A stretch of 64,000 bases of DNA from Enterobacter ludwigii (GCA_023023105.1 CP083824.1:4630943-4694942), one strand, 5' to 3'. Shown: positions 50,161 to 63,412, counted from the first letter of the stretch. The notes: generated by a model from the letters alone, not told the origin. A program made the numbers and translations.

Positions 50161-50191
50161 GATTTCGTAAACGCGTTTAACAGAAGAGTGA

Positions 50192-52044
<1,853 letters not shown>

Positions 52045-52079
52045 TTTTTTACGGCGCGGCAGCTCGCGGCGCCGAATGA

Positions 52080-52865
<786 letters not shown>

Positions 52866-52878
52866 TTTGGAGTGAACC

Positions 52879-53604
52879 ATGGACAACCTTAATCTTAATA
52901 AACACATTTCAGGCCAGTTCAACGCAGAGCTGGAAAGCATTCGCACGCAGGTCATGACCATGGGTGGCATGGTTGAGCAGCAGCTTTCCGATGCGATCAC
53001 GGCAATGCACAACCAGGACAGCGAGCTGGCGAAGCGCGTCATTGAAGGTGACAAAAACGTCAATATGATGGAAGTCGCGATTGATGAAGCTTGCGTTCGT
53101 ATTATCGCCAAGCGTCAGCCAACAGCGAGCGACCTGCGCCTGGTGATGGCGATTATCAAAACCATCGCCGAGCTGGAACGTATTGGAGACGTGGCGGATA
53201 AAATCTGCCGCACCGCGCTGGAGAAGTTCTCTCAGCAGCACCAGCCGCTGCTGGTGAGCCTGGAGTCGCTGGGGCGTCACACCGTGCAGATGCTGCATGA
53301 CGTGCTGGATGCCTTTGCGCGTATGGATCTGGACGAAGCGGTACGTATCTACCGTGAAGACAAGAAAGTCGACCAGGAATACGAAGGCATCGTGCGTCAG
53401 CTGATGACCTACATGATGGAAGATTCACGTACGATCCCAAGCGTACTGACTGCCCTGTTCTGCGCGCGCTCCATTGAGCGTATCGGTGACCGCTGCCAGA
53501 ACATTTGCGAATACATTTTCTACTTCGTGAAAGGTCAGGACTTCCGTCACGTAGGCGGCGACGAGCTGGACAAGCTGCTGGCGGGTAAAGATCCGAAAGA
53601 GTGA
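52879..53604 (+). CDS. phoU: Phosphate signalling regulator PhoU
   Basis: 241-residue all-helical protein made of two PhoU repeats, each with the acidic metal-binding motif (E/D)XXXD seen in [11 protein letters not shown] and the [10 protein letters not shown] / [11 protein letters not shown] pair. It prevents PhoR from activating PhoB when phosphate is plentiful and limits Pst uptake. Last gene of the pst operon; a REP repeat follows. Confidence 0.98.
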
Positions 53605-53611
53605 TGTTTGT

Positions 53612-53643
53612 GGCGGGGGGCGCTAGCGCTTACCCGCCCTACG
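53612..53643. repeat. REP-type repeat after phoU
   Basis: GGCGGGGGGCGCTAGCGCTT followed by ACCCGCCCTACG lies between the convergent ends of phoU and yieH and belongs to the same REP family as the copy after pstS. Confidence 0.8.
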
Positions 53644-53648
53644 TTAAC

Positions 53649-54314
53649 TTAACGCGTAATATCCCACCCGCGCGCCTTCCACAATGCTGGCAACTGCGCC
53701 AGATCGGTAAAGGTCGTCACTTTTGGATGATCGATCGGTTTGTTGTGCGGATCGGCGCAGAAGTAAAACACTTCCATTCCCGCATCAATCCCTGACTGCG
53801 CGCCCGCAGACGAGTCATCCACCAGAATGCAGTTTTCTACGTTAACGTTCATCGCGTTGGCCGCATGGAACATCAGCGCCGGATCGGGCTTCCAGCGTTG
53901 AATATCGTAGCCGCTGAACAATTTTTCCGGGAAATGATGCAACATCTCCAGTTTCCCCAGCGAGTGCTGCATTTTGCTGACCGGACCATTAGAGACCACA
54001 CAGATTGGCACCGTCATCGCATCCAGAAGCGCATTCGCCCCGGCGATGACCTCCAGTTCGGAATCAAACAGGCGTGCGACCTCGGCGCGGTAAACCGGCT
54101 CGAGATCCCCTTTCGGCAGATCCACACCGTGCTCGTCGTTAATGATGTCGATAATCTCGTACAGTTTCACGCCCTTAAAGCGTTTGAACACCTCTTCGAG
54201 ATCGAGCGTAATACCAAATTCCTGGAACATGGCGACATACGCACGGGAACAAATGACCTCACTGTCGACAAGCGTACCGTCGCAGTCGAAAAATACCGCC
54301 TCAATTCCGGACAT
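53649..54314 (-). CDS. yieH: HAD-family 6-phosphogluconate phosphatase-like protein YieH
   Basis: 221-residue haloacid-dehalogenase phosphatase; the E. coli protein hydrolyses 6-phosphogluconate and other sugar phosphates in vitro. HAD motif I FFDCDGTLVD has the nucleophile D10 and general acid D12, motif II is VVSNGP, the lysine is in RWKPDP and motif IV is ILVDDSSAG. A cap domain lies at about 17-85. The start at 54314 matches E. coli; an upstream in-frame start at 54332 would add six residues. Convergent with phoU and divergent from adeP. Confidence 0.93.
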   Translation of the reverse strand: MSGIEAVFFDCDGTLVDSEVICSRAYVAMFQEFGITLDLEEVFKRFKGVKLYEIIDIINDEHGVDLPKGDLEPVYRAEVARLFDSELEVIAGANALLDAMTVPICVVSNGPVSKMQHSLGKLEMLHHFPEKLFSGYDIQRWKPDPALMFHAANAMNVNVENCILVDDSSAGAQSGIDAGMEVFYFCADPHNKPIDHPKVTTFTDLAQLPALWKARGWDITR

Positions 54315-54363
54315 GTCTTTCCCTTTTAACAAGTTTAACGTTTACGTGGTGTGGTTTTACGAC

Positions 54364-54379
54364 ACGCAATCGTTGCCGT
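54364..54379. promoter_or_regulatory. Probable PurR operator upstream of adeP
   Basis: ACGCAATCGTTGCCGT is a 16-bp imperfect palindrome that agrees with the PurR consensus ACGCAAACGTTTGCGT at most positions, including the central CG. It lies about 100 bp before adeP, a purine permease gene, which supports the reading; RbsR-type proteins bind related sites. Confidence 0.6.
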
Positions 54380-54480
54380 ATAAGCAAATTCAATGAAAAA
54401 AAGTACCCTATAACCGCCCTTATTGTCGCATTTTGGTATAGGATAGCGACGAATTTTCCCTCCTTGTTCGGAAATTGATG

Positions 54481-55818
54481 ATGAGTCAACAACACACTAC
54501 CCAGGCATCTGGTCAGGGTCTGCTTGAGCGCGTGTTTAAACTGCGCGAGCACGGCACAACGGCACGCACCGAAGTGATCGCCGGTTTCACCACCTTCCTG
54601 ACGATGGTCTATATCGTTTTTGTTAACCCACAAATTCTGGGCGTTGCTGGCATGGATACCAGCGCCGTCTTCGTGACCACCTGTCTGATTGCGGCTCTCG
54701 GCAGCATCCTGATGGGTGTGTTCGCTAACCTGCCGGTTGCACTGGCACCGGCGATGGGCCTGAACGCGTTCTTCGCGTTCGTGGTTGTTCAGGCGATGGG
54801 CCTGCCGTGGCAAGTGGGCATGGGCGCTATCTTCTGGGGCGCTATTGGTCTGCTGTTGCTGACTATTTTCCGCGTACGTTACTGGATGATTGCCAACATT
54901 CCTGTGAGCCTGCGCGTGGGCATTACCAGCGGTATTGGTCTGTTCATCGGTATGATGGGGCTGAAAAACGCCGGCGTTATCGTGGCTAACCCGGATACGC
55001 TGGTAAGCATCGGTCACCTGACCTCTCACAACGTGCTGCTGGGCGTGCTGGGCTTCTTTATCATCGCGATCCTGGCTTCCCGCAATATTCATGCGGCGGT
55101 GCTGGTATCCATCGTGGTGACCACGCTGCTGGGCTGGCTGCTGGGTGACGTTCACTACAACGGTATCGTTTCTGCGCCACCGAGTGTTTCCACCGTTATT
55201 GGTCATGTTGATTTGGCGGGTTCCCTGAACCTGGGTCTGGCGGGCGTAATTTTCTCCTTTATGCTGGTCAACCTGTTCGACTCCTCCGGTACCCTGATTG
55301 GCGTGACCGACAAAGCAGGTCTGGCCGATGAGAAAGGGAAGTTCCCACGCATGAAGCAGGCGCTGTTCGTTGACAGCATCTCGTCTGTTGCGGGCTCCTT
55401 TATCGGTACCTCTTCTGTTACCGCTTATATTGAATCCTCTTCCGGTGTTTCTGTGGGAGGCCGTACTGGTCTGACGGCGGTCGTGGTGGGTATCCTGTTC
55501 CTGCTGGTGATCTTCCTTTCGCCGCTGGCGGGAATGGTTCCACCGTATGCGGCAGCCGGCGCGCTGATCTACGTAGGTGTGCTGATGACCTCCAGCCTGT
55601 CACGCGTGAAGTGGGATGACTTAACCGAAGCGGTGCCAGCGTTTATTACCGCCGTGATGATGCCGTTCAGCTTCTCGATTACCGAAGGTATCGCGCTGGG
55701 CTTTATCTCTTACTGCGTAATGAAAATTGGTACCGGTCGCTTCCGTGATCTCAGCCCGTGCGTCATCGTTGTCGCGCTGCTGTTTGTGCTGAAGATTGTG
55801 TTTATTGACGCCAAATAA
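54481..55818 (+). CDS. adeP: High-affinity adenine permease AdeP
   Basis: 445-residue NCS2-type (AzgA subfamily) adenine:proton symporter with about twelve to fourteen membrane helices. Conserved segments are GFTTFLTMVYIVFVNP, the GMGLNAFFAF-like motif AMGLNAFFAFVV, LFDSSGTLIGVT and GTSSVTAYIESSSGV, the last two being AzgA signatures. Of three clustered candidate starts (54475, 54478, 54481) the last gives the E. coli-like MSQQHTTQ and has the best spacing after TCCTTGTTCGG. A probable PurR box lies upstream. Confidence 0.95.
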   Translation: MSQQHTTQASGQGLLERVFKLREHGTTARTEVIAGFTTFLTMVYIVFVNPQILGVAGMDTSAVFVTTCLIAALGSILMGVFANLPVALAPAMGLNAFFAFVVVQAMGLPWQVGMGAIFWGAIGLLLLTIFRVRYWMIANIPVSLRVGITSGIGLFIGMMGLKNAGVIVANPDTLVSIGHLTSHNVLLGVLGFFIIAILASRNIHAAVLVSIVVTTLLGWLLGDVHYNGIVSAPPSVSTVIGHVDLAGSLNLGLAGVIFSFMLVNLFDSSGTLIGVTDKAGLADEKGKFPRMKQALFVDSISSVAGSFIGTSSVTAYIESSSGVSVGGRTGLTAVVVGILFLLVIFLSPLAGMVPPYAAAGALIYVGVLMTSSLSRVKWDDLTEAVPAFITAVMMPFSFSITEGIALGFISYCVMKIGTGRFRDLSPCVIVVALLFVLKIVFIDAK

Positions 55819-55829
55819 ACATGTTTGTT

Positions 55830-55863
55830 CCCTCTCCCTGCGGGAGAGGGTCAGGGTGAGGGC
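55830..55863. repeat. Dispersed palindromic repeat between adeP and chrR
   Basis: CCCTCTCCCTGCGGGAGAGGG is a strong hairpin followed by TCAGGGTGAGGGCATC. It is the second copy of the repeat found after glmU and may also end the convergent adeP and chrR transcripts, though it has no T tract. Confidence 0.75.
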
Positions 55864-55880
55864 ATCAGGCCGCAATAAGC

Positions 55881-56447
55881 TTAAGCCTTCACCCGCTTAA
55901 TATAATCGCCAAACGCAGTCAGCTGACCAGACAGATGGTCACGCGTGCTCTGATCCACCACTTCACCCGTCTGCGGGTCGACCTTGTTCTGAATCACTCC
56001 GCCCATAAACTCCGGCTTGTTCATCACCATCGCATCCAGGAACACCAGAATCTGGCGCAGGTGATACTGGCAGCGCGCGCCGCCAATGGCACCCATAGAA
56101 CTGGTCTGGATCAGCACGGGTTTACCTGAAAGAGGCTGCTCAGGGAGGCGGGATAACCAGTCAATGGCGTTTTTCAGACCGCCAGGAACGGAGTAGTTAT
56201 ACTCTGGTGTGACAATAACCACACCATCGGCCTGACGGATTTGCGCCGCCAGCGCCTCAACGCTCTGCGGGAACCCTTCTTCCTGCTGGACATCTGCATC
56301 ATAGAGCGGGATGTCACCAATAGATGGAAGGGCACTAATCTCCATACCTGCCGGTGCCAGCTGTGGCAGCGTGCGGGCAACCATCCCATTAAATGAACCT
56401 TTGCGCAGGCTTCCCAGTAACGTAACGACTTTTAACGTATCAGACAT
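55881..56447 (-). CDS. chrR: NAD(P)H-dependent FMN quinone/chromate reductase ChrR (YieF)
   Basis: 188-residue flavoprotein that reduces quinones and chromate by two electrons at a time. The FMN phosphate loop GSLRKGSFNG is at about 12-21 and the second flavin motif TPEYNYSVPGGLKNAIDWLSR near 80-100. No signal peptide, so cytoplasmic. AGGAGTAATC precedes the ATG. Co-oriented with yieE upstream (36 bases). Confidence 0.94.
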   Translation of the reverse strand: MSDTLKVVTLLGSLRKGSFNGMVARTLPQLAPAGMEISALPSIGDIPLYDADVQQEEGFPQSVEALAAQIRQADGVVIVTPEYNYSVPGGLKNAIDWLSRLPEQPLSGKPVLIQTSSMGAIGGARCQYHLRQILVFLDAMVMNKPEFMGGVIQNKVDPQTGEVVDQSTRDHLSGQLTAFGDYIKRVKA

Positions 56448-56483
56448 GATTACTCCTGTTTCATCATGATGACCCTGAATGGA

Positions 56484-57230
56484 TCAGCTAAGGGTGTATG
56501 CTTTTTCTGCCGGTAAACTGGTTAAACGCATCAGGCGTGCGGCGGGCTCGTTGGCGCGTTCGGGCACATCAGGAAGGCTACGCCATCCCTGTTGACTGTC
56601 AAATTCCCAGATTTTCATGCGTTCGATAGCGGGGGTAACCGCTATGGACCAAATGAGGACATCCTCTGCGTCACTGAGCGCTTCTACCAGCGTAGCTTGG
56701 GTGGCTCGAAGACGTCCGGAACCTGGCAGCAGCTGCAGCATATTGGCGTCGTCTGAGGCGCATCCACAGAGCTTTCGAATGCTCTGGCGTAGGGTGATGA
56801 GCTGAGCTCTGGCCTCGTTGGGATCGTTCTGGTTACGCACCCACAGCTTTTCATTGCTGGAGAGCGGGTAATCATCGTGTGGGTTCGCGCCGTGGATGCC
56901 CCGGGTTGCGCGCTGAAGTTCCATATCCAGCCCACAATTCCCTTCGGTGGTGAGTGCTACCCCAATGATATTGCCCGTATAGGCAATGGAAAAACGGGGG
57001 AAATCCGGGTTAGCAAAAACCGGGCGGCCTTCAGGTTGGGTGATGATATCCGGCAGTTCACTGGTGCCGTACAACATAAACAACAGCTCTGCGAGAAGCG
57101 CTCTGGACGCTAAAAAACGCGTCCTGCGGTGTTCCGGGAGTTTGCGTGCTTCACTGTGACAGGCTGAAGAAATTCGTGCCGATACGAGGCGTCCTTCTGT
57201 AAGTATCCCTCTTGCAAAGTGCGTTGCCAT
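56484..57230 (-). CDS. yieE: Putative 4'-phosphopantetheinyl transferase YieE
   Basis: 248-residue protein of the Sfp/AcpS-like transferase group, in the same place as E. coli YieE. The Mg-binding pattern (GLDMELQRA, about 118-126) and a second helix corresponding to the W/FxxKE motif, here degenerate (QSIRKLCGC), can be seen. The carrier protein it modifies is unknown, and no polyketide or peptide synthetase is nearby. The second motif looks weak, so activity should not be assumed. Confidence 0.88.
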   Translation of the reverse strand: MATHFARGILTEGRLVSARISSACHSEARKLPEHRRTRFLASRALLAELLFMLYGTSELPDIITQPEGRPVFANPDFPRFSIAYTGNIIGVALTTEGNCGLDMELQRATRGIHGANPHDDYPLSSNEKLWVRNQNDPNEARAQLITLRQSIRKLCGCASDDANMLQLLPGSGRLRATQATLVEALSDAEDVLIWSIAVTPAIERMKIWEFDSQQGWRSLPDVPERANEPAARLMRLTSLPAEKAYTLS

Positions 57231-57352
57231 TTTTCGCTCCTTGATAATGGTCGTAATCGGTTAAACGGTTACATGATTATCGCTTAACTTCACTCCTGTT
57301 TTAATCAGTAAATGGGAGTAAGAGAAGCCTGAGGACCGAACTTTACATTTTC

Positions 57353-58324
57353 TTAGGTAAAAATTGGATCGCTGGCACCGTACAACGCCTTGATAGTCTC
57401 TCTCAACCAGAGAATTTTCGGATTATGGCTGTTCCGTTTATGCCAGATCAGGGTGAAGGGGACGGTCAACTTTTCAGCCTGCGCTTCGTCAATCGGAATA
57501 GGAAGCGCGATCAGCTTCCGCTGGTGGAGTTCATTGTAGTGGTGGCAGTAGTGGGGAGCCGTAGCGATATAATTATGGCCAGGCTGCGCCGCCATAAACA
57601 TCGCCTGTTCAAAACCCGGCAGGCACATGGCGATATTGCGCTCACGACCCATCTCCTTTAGCACCTCATCAAGCGCCCATGTGTCGCTGCGCTCCCAGAA
57701 GATACTGATATGCGGGTAGCGCAGGAAGGTCTCCAGGTTCCACTCTTCCTGAAGCGCCGGGTGATCCTCGCGCAGATAAACACATGGACGGTCACTAAAC
57801 AGGATTTCGTAGTCGATAAACCACGGCAACAGCTTCAGCAACTCGCGGGAACGCGGATGAGTTTCTCGACCAGTGAAGCCAAGATCCACTTCCCCACGCG
57901 TAATGGCGTCCAGAGAGTCGTAATCCCAGTGACGCATCTTCACCGTAGCCTGCGGATAGCGCTGGTTCACCTGCTCCAGCAGGGCGTTAAAGCGGATCAG
58001 CATCAACGGCGTTTCGGCGGCCAGCACGAACGTCAGCCCGCCAGGCGCGTCATGGTGAAATTTATCGAGGATCTGGTTACCGATTTGCATCCAGTCAGTC
58101 AGATCCTGCTCCAGACTTACCGTCAGTGGCGTCGGCAGCAATCCTAAAGGCGTTTTGACAAACAGCGGGTCGTCGAACCAGTCGCGCAGCTTGGCCAGTG
58201 ATTTACTCACCGCAGACGGCGTCACGTTCATCCGCTTCGCCGCTTTGGTGACGCTACGCTCCTGCAGCAACAGCTGCAGGCACAGCAACAGGTTAAGATC
58301 GAGACTGCTGATGGGCTTCTTCAT
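57353..58324 (-). CDS. yidZ: LysR-family transcriptional regulator YidZ
   Basis: 323-residue LysR regulator; in E. coli it is linked to anaerobic nitric oxide resistance. The N-terminal winged helix (about 7-65) contains [30 protein letters not shown], and the effector domain covers 95-310. The ATG at 58324 gives the conserved [19 protein letters not shown] start; the frame is open 19 codons upstream inside mdtL. It overlaps the mdtL 3' end by 32 bases in another frame, so the two are probably co-transcribed. Confidence 0.93.
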   Translation of the reverse strand: MKKPISSLDLNLLLCLQLLLQERSVTKAAKRMNVTPSAVSKSLAKLRDWFDDPLFVKTPLGLLPTPLTVSLEQDLTDWMQIGNQILDKFHHDAPGGLTFVLAAETPLMLIRFNALLEQVNQRYPQATVKMRHWDYDSLDAITRGEVDLGFTGRETHPRSRELLKLLPWFIDYEILFSDRPCVYLREDHPALQEEWNLETFLRYPHISIFWERSDTWALDEVLKEMGRERNIAMCLPGFEQAMFMAAQPGHNYIATAPHYCHHYNELHQRKLIALPIPIDEAQAEKLTVPFTLIWHKRNSHNPKILWLRETIKALYGASDPIFT

Positions 58325-59468
58325 AATTTGCCGCGGGCTGGATGAGCATAAGTAAGGTAATACAGACCATGCTACAGCCAATCAGAATCCCGATCAGCAT
58401 ATTGAGCGCATTAAGTCCGATTACCGCTGCCAGCCAAATCCACAGGGACGAGCCACAGACCTGAGCGATACCCAGCACGGAGCTTGCCACGCCTGCCCGC
58501 AGTGAGAACGGGCCGAGCGCCTGGCTCATCGCCACGCCAAAGCCGACCGAGAACCCGGCGCAAATGAGGGTAATGCCTACCAGCATCACCACATGTGAGC
58601 TGGTGGTTGCCAGAATCACGCCTGCTGCGAGAAATAACACCTGTGAGGTCAGCATCAACGTGCGCTGGCTGAAAATATTTAGCGCAAAGGGGGTGGAAAA
58701 CGAGACGGCCATACTGACCATCGCGGTTAATGCCATCACTGTTGAATACTCACCCCGATCGAAGCCCATGGTCTCCATCAGTAAAACCGGGGAAACGTTT
58801 ACATAGGTCAGGATCACCGCCACGCTTAACGTGGTTACGGCCAGACGACTGAGGAAAAAGCGGTTAAGCAGCTTCTCTGCCGGGTGAATCGTTGCTGAGT
58901 GTGCCGTACTTTGCGAACCTGGGTGAGTTTCTCTTAGCACGGAAATGGACAACACAAAGACCAGCCCCCCCATTGCTGCCATCGTCCAGAAAAGGCTCTG
59001 CCACGGGAATTTCAACATGATCAGATAACCAACAACCGGAGCCAACACCGGAATAATACAGGTGATGCCGTTGAGCATAGAGAGCACTTTGGCGCGGCGT
59101 TGGGCGCTTAATGTGTCGCGTAAAATTGCGAAAGCCACCACGTAGCAGCCGCCCGCCCCGATGCCCTGGATAAAACGGCCTGCCAGGAACAGGGCACTAT
59201 CCTGCGCCAGTGAACAGAGCACGGAAGCCAACGCAAAGATGATGGCTCCCGTTATGGCGACGGGTTGGCGACCAGCCTTATCTGCGACCTTCCCGGCAAA
59301 CACCATCGATGACGCCATTCCCGCGAGGTAGGCCGAAAACGCGATGTGCAGCTGAGCTTCACTGGCACCCAGATCGCGGGCGATGTGCGGTAATCCCACC
59401 AGATACATATCAATGCCAGACGGATAAAGCAGAACCAGCGCAAAACTACAAAACAGAAAACGAGCCAT
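58293..59468 (-). CDS. mdtL: MFS multidrug efflux protein MdtL
   Basis: 391-residue DHA1-family (Bcr/CmlA-like) proton antiporter; E. coli MdtL gives low-level chloramphenicol resistance when overproduced. About twelve helices. Motif [16 protein letters not shown] is in helix 1, motif [15 protein letters not shown] follows helix 2 and motif C is in the [16 protein letters not shown] helix. The C-terminal residues ([11 protein letters not shown]) are encoded within the start of yidZ. tnaCAB, which separates mdtL from mnmE in E. coli, is absent. Confidence 0.95.
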   Translation of the reverse strand: MARFLFCSFALVLLYPSGIDMYLVGLPHIARDLGASEAQLHIAFSAYLAGMASSMVFAGKVADKAGRQPVAITGAIIFALASVLCSLAQDSALFLAGRFIQGIGAGGCYVVAFAILRDTLSAQRRAKVLSMLNGITCIIPVLAPVVGYLIMLKFPWQSLFWTMAAMGGLVFVLSISVLRETHPGSQSTAHSATIHPAEKLLNRFFLSRLAVTTLSVAVILTYVNVSPVLLMETMGFDRGEYSTVMALTAMVSMAVSFSTPFALNIFSQRTLMLTSQVLFLAAGVILATTSSHVVMLVGITLICAGFSVGFGVAMSQALGPFSLRAGVASSVLGIAQVCGSSLWIWLAAVIGLNALNMLIGILIGCSMVCITLLMLIQPAANYEEAHQQSRS

Positions 59469-59579
59469 AAAACCCCCATAGATACAGGCATGCAGGATAG
59501 GGGGTGAGAAGGGATTAGGCGAGTTGCCATTTGGACAAAGGTGATTTCCTGGAAGGAAATCACCATGTTTTCGTGGGTA

Positions 59580-60944
59580 TTACTTACCAATACAGAAGCT
59601 TGAGAAGATCCTTCCCAGCAGATCGTCCGACGTAAACTCCCCGGTGATCTCACTCAGATTCTGCTGTGCCAGACGCAGCTCTTCCGCCAGCAGTTCACCC
59701 GCCCACGCACCGATCAGCTGCGCTTTGCCCTGGTCAAGATGGCGTGCCGCCTCTTCCAGCGCCTGCAGGTGACGACGACGCGCCAGGAAGCCACCTTCCA
59801 TGCTGGTGTCAAAGCCCATGCTCTGCTTGAGATGGTTACGCAGGTCGTCAACGCCTTCACCGGTACGCGCCGACAGGCGGATTAGTGAGTGACCATTCAC
59901 ATCGCTGATGCCCAGCGTTTCGCCAGTCACGTCTGCTTTATTTCGCACCACGGTGATAGGCAGCTTCGCCGGCAGACGGGCAATAAAGTCTGGCCAGATT
60001 TCAGCCGGGTCTACAGCGTCGGTGGTTGTGCCATCCACCATAAACAGCACGCGGTCGGCTTGCTCGATCTCCTGCCAGGCGCGTTCGATACCGATGCGCT
60101 CGACTTCGTCGCTGGCATCGCGCAGACCGGCGGTATCAATGATGTGCAGCGGCATCCCGTCGATATGGATATGCTCGCGCAGTACGTCGCGGGTGGTGCC
60201 GGCAATGTCGGTCACGATCGCCGCTTCACGGCCCGCCAGAGCGTTCAAAAGGCTCGATTTCCCGGCATTAGGACGTCCGGCTATCACCACCTTCATCCCT
60301 TCCCGCAGCAGGCTACCCTGACGCGCTTCGGCACGAACCGCGTCGAGGTCGGCCATCACCTGGTTGAGCTGGGCTTCGATTTTACCGTCAGAGAGGAAGT
60401 CGATCTCCTCATCCGGGAAGTCGATAGCCGCTTCCACGTAGATCCTGAGGTGAGTAAGTGCTTCCACAAGGTGATTCACGCGCGCGGAGAATGCCCCTTG
60501 CAGCGAGTTCAGGGCGGAGCGAGCAGCCTGTTCAGAACTGGCGTCGATCAGGTCCGCTATCGCCTCGGCTTGCGCCAGATCGAGCTTGTCGTTCAGGAAC
60601 GCGCGCTCGGAAAACTCACCCGGTTTTGCGATACGCAGGCCAGGCAGGGTCAGAATGCGTTTTAACAGCAGATCGAGGATAACCGGGCCACCGTGACCCT
60701 GTAGTTCCAGCACGTCTTCACCGGTAAAAGAGTTTGGGCCAGGAAACCACAGCGCAATGCCCTGGTCCAGCGGCGTGCCGTCGGTATCTTTAAACGGCAG
60801 GTAATCAGCGTAGCGGGGTTTTGGCAGTTTACCCAGTACCGCTTCGGCGACCTCGCGCGCCTTCAGGCCGGAGATACGCAGAATGCCTACACCACCGCGT
60901 CCCGGTGGGGTTGCCTGGGCGACGATAGTGTCGTTATGGCTCAT
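59580..60944 (-). CDS. mnmE: tRNA modification GTPase MnmE (TrmE)
   Basis: With MnmG makes cmnm5U34 in tRNA. The N-terminal tetrahydrofolate-binding domain (about 1-118) is followed by a helical domain that carries the inserted G domain (about 216-378): G1 [10 protein letters not shown]2 [10 protein letters not shown]3 DTAGLR and G4 NKAD. The protein ends in the invariant FCIGK, whose Cys (C451) is required. 454 residues, as in E. coli. A terminator lies between yidC and mnmE, so mnmE has its own promoter or read-through. Confidence 0.98.
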   Translation of the reverse strand: MSHNDTIVAQATPPGRGGVGILRISGLKAREVAEAVLGKLPKPRYADYLPFKDTDGTPLDQGIALWFPGPNSFTGEDVLELQGHGGPVILDLLLKRILTLPGLRIAKPGEFSERAFLNDKLDLAQAEAIADLIDASSEQAARSALNSLQGAFSARVNHLVEALTHLRIYVEAAIDFPDEEIDFLSDGKIEAQLNQVMADLDAVRAEARQGSLLREGMKVVIAGRPNAGKSSLLNALAGREAAIVTDIAGTTRDVLREHIHIDGMPLHIIDTAGLRDASDEVERIGIERAWQEIEQADRVLFMVDGTTTDAVDPAEIWPDFIARLPAKLPITVVRNKADVTGETLGISDVNGHSLIRLSARTGEGVDDLRNHLKQSMGFDTSMEGGFLARRRHLQALEEAARHLDQGKAQLIGAWAGELLAEELRLAQQNLSEITGEFTSDDLLGRIFSSFCIGK

Positions 60945-60966
60945 GGTTGGTCTCGTTCAATACAAA

Positions 60967-60991
60967 TAAAAAAGGCGGTCAATCGACCGCC
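60967..60991 (-). terminator. Terminator after yidC
   Basis: On the minus strand GGCGGTC (60985-60991) and GACCGCC (60974-60980) form a 7-bp stem with a 4-base loop and then a T tract, 25 bases after the yidC stop and just before mnmE. Confidence 0.85.
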
Positions 60992-61016
60992 CTTATTTTA
61001 GCGTTAACTTACCGAA

Positions 61017-62660
61017 TCAGGACTTTTTCTTTTCGCGGCTATGCAGGCCACGTTTTTCCAGACCACGGTAAATCAGCTGCTGCTGGATGATGGTCACCAG
61101 GTTGCTGACGATATAGTACAGCACCAGACCTGACGGGAACCACAGGAAGAACACGGTGAAGATGACCGGCATAAAGGTCATGATCTTCTGCTGCATCGGG
61201 TCGGTCACCGTGGTCGGAGACATCTTCTGGATGAAGAACATCGTCACGCCCATCAGGATCGGCAGGATGTAGTACGGGTCCTGTGCAGACAGGTCATGGA
61301 TCCACAACGCGAACGGCGCATGGCGCAGCTCAACGGAACCCATCAGCATGTAGTACAGCGCAAGGAAGATTGGCATCTGAATCAGCAGTGGGAAGCAACC
61401 ACCCAGTGGGTTTACTTTCTCTGCTTTATACAGGGCCATCATCTCCTGGCTCTGACGCTGTTTGTCATCGCCCAGACGCTCACGCATGGCCTGAATCTTC
61501 GGCTGCAGCATGCGCATCTTCGCCATGGAGGTGTACTGCGCTTTAGTCAGCGGGTACATGATGCCACGAACGATGAAGGTGATAACGATGATGGAGAAGC
61601 CCCAGTTACCCAGGAAGCTGTGGATGAACTTCAGCAGCTTAAACAGCGGCTGGGAGATGAACCACAACCAACCGTAATCTACGGTCAGGTCCAGGTGTGG
61701 CGCAACAGCGGCCATTTTGTCCTGGATTTCCGGGCCGACCCACAGGGTGCTGGCCATTTTACCGGTTTGACCCGGCTGAACCAGAACTGGCTGAGATTTG
61801 TAGCCGATGGCTGCAAGACCGTTACCCAGGTTCGCGGTGTAGAAGTTGTTGGTACCGTCGTTATTAGGCACCCATGCAGTGGCGAAATACTGCTGCAGCA
61901 TTGCCACCCAACCGCCTTTAGCGCTGACGTTCAGGTTTTCGTTATCGGCAATGGTGTCGAATTTGTATTTCTCATACTTTGCGTCAGGCGTGGAGTACGC
62001 CGCGCCACGGAAGGTATGCAGCGCAAAGTTGCTGCTTCCGGTGTCACGGTGAGACGGCAGATTGATGGACTGCTTCAGCTGGCCAAAGGTCGACAGTTCC
62101 AGTGGTTTCGCACTGGCGTTCTGTACGGTGTAGCCCACGTTCACCGCATACTCACCGCGTTTCAGGGTGAAGGTTTTCGTGAAGGTGTTGCCTGCAGCGT
62201 CGGTATACGTCATCGGGATAACGAGTTCGTTCTGACCATCAGCCAGTACAAAGGTGTCGTTCTCGACGTTATACAGTGGACGCGCACCGTTAGCCGGGTT
62301 ATCCGGGCCATCACGACCGGTCAGGCCGCTCTGCGCCTGGTAGATAAACTCAGGCGTGGTTTCCAGTAACTGGAACGGTTCGTTAGACTTCAGCTCTTTC
62401 GGGTAGGTCAACAGCAGCGCCTGCTCAACATCACCACCACGGGTGTTAATAGTCAGCTCAAGCACATCGGTCTTAACCGTAATCTGTTTCCCCTGGCCAC
62501 TGGCCGGTACGCCCTGGTCGGCGGCGCTACCCGCTGCGGTGGTCGTGGTCTGCGTGGTCTGCTGCTGGGGTTGAGGATTTTTATCCTGCTCCCATGCCTG
62601 CCAGATCATGAAAGACACGAACAACAAAGCGATGATAAGAAGATTGCGTTGCGAATCCAT
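61017..62660 (-). CDS. yidC: Membrane protein insertase YidC
   Basis: 547-residue insertase of the YidC/Oxa1/Alb3 family, which works alone or with SecYEG; its clients include ATP synthase subunits a and c encoded in this window. The N-terminal anchor (about 5-22, [17 protein letters not shown]) is followed by the periplasmic P1 domain (about 25-345) with a low-complexity Gln/Thr-rich start. The five-helix core contains the hydrophilic-groove arginine in [16 protein letters not shown], the C1 coiled coil and [15 protein letters not shown]. The tail [16 protein letters not shown] is basic and binds ribosomes. Confidence 0.98.
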   Translation of the reverse strand: MDSQRNLLIIALLFVSFMIWQAWEQDKNPQPQQQTTQTTTTAAGSAADQGVPASGQGKQITVKTDVLELTINTRGGDVEQALLLTYPKELKSNEPFQLLETTPEFIYQAQSGLTGRDGPDNPANGARPLYNVENDTFVLADGQNELVIPMTYTDAAGNTFTKTFTLKRGEYAVNVGYTVQNASAKPLELSTFGQLKQSINLPSHRDTGSSNFALHTFRGAAYSTPDAKYEKYKFDTIADNENLNVSAKGGWVAMLQQYFATAWVPNNDGTNNFYTANLGNGLAAIGYKSQPVLVQPGQTGKMASTLWVGPEIQDKMAAVAPHLDLTVDYGWLWFISQPLFKLLKFIHSFLGNWGFSIIVITFIVRGIMYPLTKAQYTSMAKMRMLQPKIQAMRERLGDDKQRQSQEMMALYKAEKVNPLGGCFPLLIQMPIFLALYYMLMGSVELRHAPFALWIHDLSAQDPYYILPILMGVTMFFIQKMSPTTVTDPMQQKIMTFMPVIFTVFFLWFPSGLVLYYIVSNLVTIIQQQLIYRGLEKRGLHSREKKKS

Positions 62661-62662
62661 CG

Positions 62663-62920
62663 TTAGTGTTCTCTGGTATCAAAGGGTCCTGGAGGGACGG
62701 GGTCGTCTCCACCGGGGTGTAAAGGGTGGCATTTTAATACGCGTTTCACCGTCAACCAACTGCCTTTTATCACTCCAAACCTGCGCAATGCCTCAATTCC
62801 GTAGCTTGAGCACGTTGGTGTGAAACGGCAGTGCGGCCCGAGTAGCGGACTAATCAGGCGTTGATAGACCCGAATGAGGGCTATCAGGACCCGTGAGCCA
62901 GGCGACAGTGGCGGCGCCAT
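62663..62920 (-). CDS. yidD: Membrane protein insertion efficiency factor YidD
   Basis: 85-residue small amphipathic protein bound to the inner membrane that improves YidC-dependent insertion. The three invariant cysteines are visible in [12 protein letters not shown] and [13 protein letters not shown], within the conserved family block. It starts inside the 3' end of rnpA (37-base overlap in another frame) and ends two bases before yidC, so rnpA, yidD and yidC are tightly coupled. Confidence 0.95.
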
Positions 62921-63243
62921 AATTTTTCCAACGCTTCCGAGAGAGCACGGTTATCGAGGTCGGCAACCCCTTTTTTAGCCACCACCACGAAATCCATCGA
63001 AGGCAGTTCGTGCTGACGTAAACGGAAGCTTTCACGCGTCAGACGTTTAATCCGATTGCGTTCATGCGCTCGCTTAACATTTTTCTTGGCGACTGTGAGA
63101 CCGATGCGGGGATGCCCCAGCGAATTTTGGCGGCCGAGGATGGTGATTTGCGGCGTGCCAGCCCGTTGTGGCTGCTGGAAGACGAAAGTGAAATGAGCGG
63201 GAGTTAACAAACGTAACTCCCTGGGAAATGCTAGCTTAACCAC
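62884..63243 (-). CDS. rnpA: Ribonuclease P protein component RnpA
   Basis: 119-residue basic protein subunit that positions pre-tRNA on the catalytic M1 RNA. The RNR signature is in [18 protein letters not shown] (about 53-70), preceded by the [12 protein letters not shown] strand. The start [13 protein letters not shown] at 63243 matches E. coli, lies 16 bases after rpmH and is translated from the rpmH transcript; the ribosome site is weak, which keeps RnpA low relative to L34. Confidence 0.97.
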
Positions 63244-63259
63244 TCAGGGGTTAGCTTTA

Positions 63260-63412
<153 letters not shown>

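Noticed and set aside
55830..55863. Hairpin after adeP as an ordinary Rho-independent terminator
   Set aside because: No T tract follows, and the same element recurs after glmU, so it is better described as a dispersed repeat.
61296..62369. 357-codon plus-strand frame opposite yidC
   Set aside because: Antisense shadow of yidC, as with the similar long frames opposite adeP (54301-55206) and mnmE (59889-60665).
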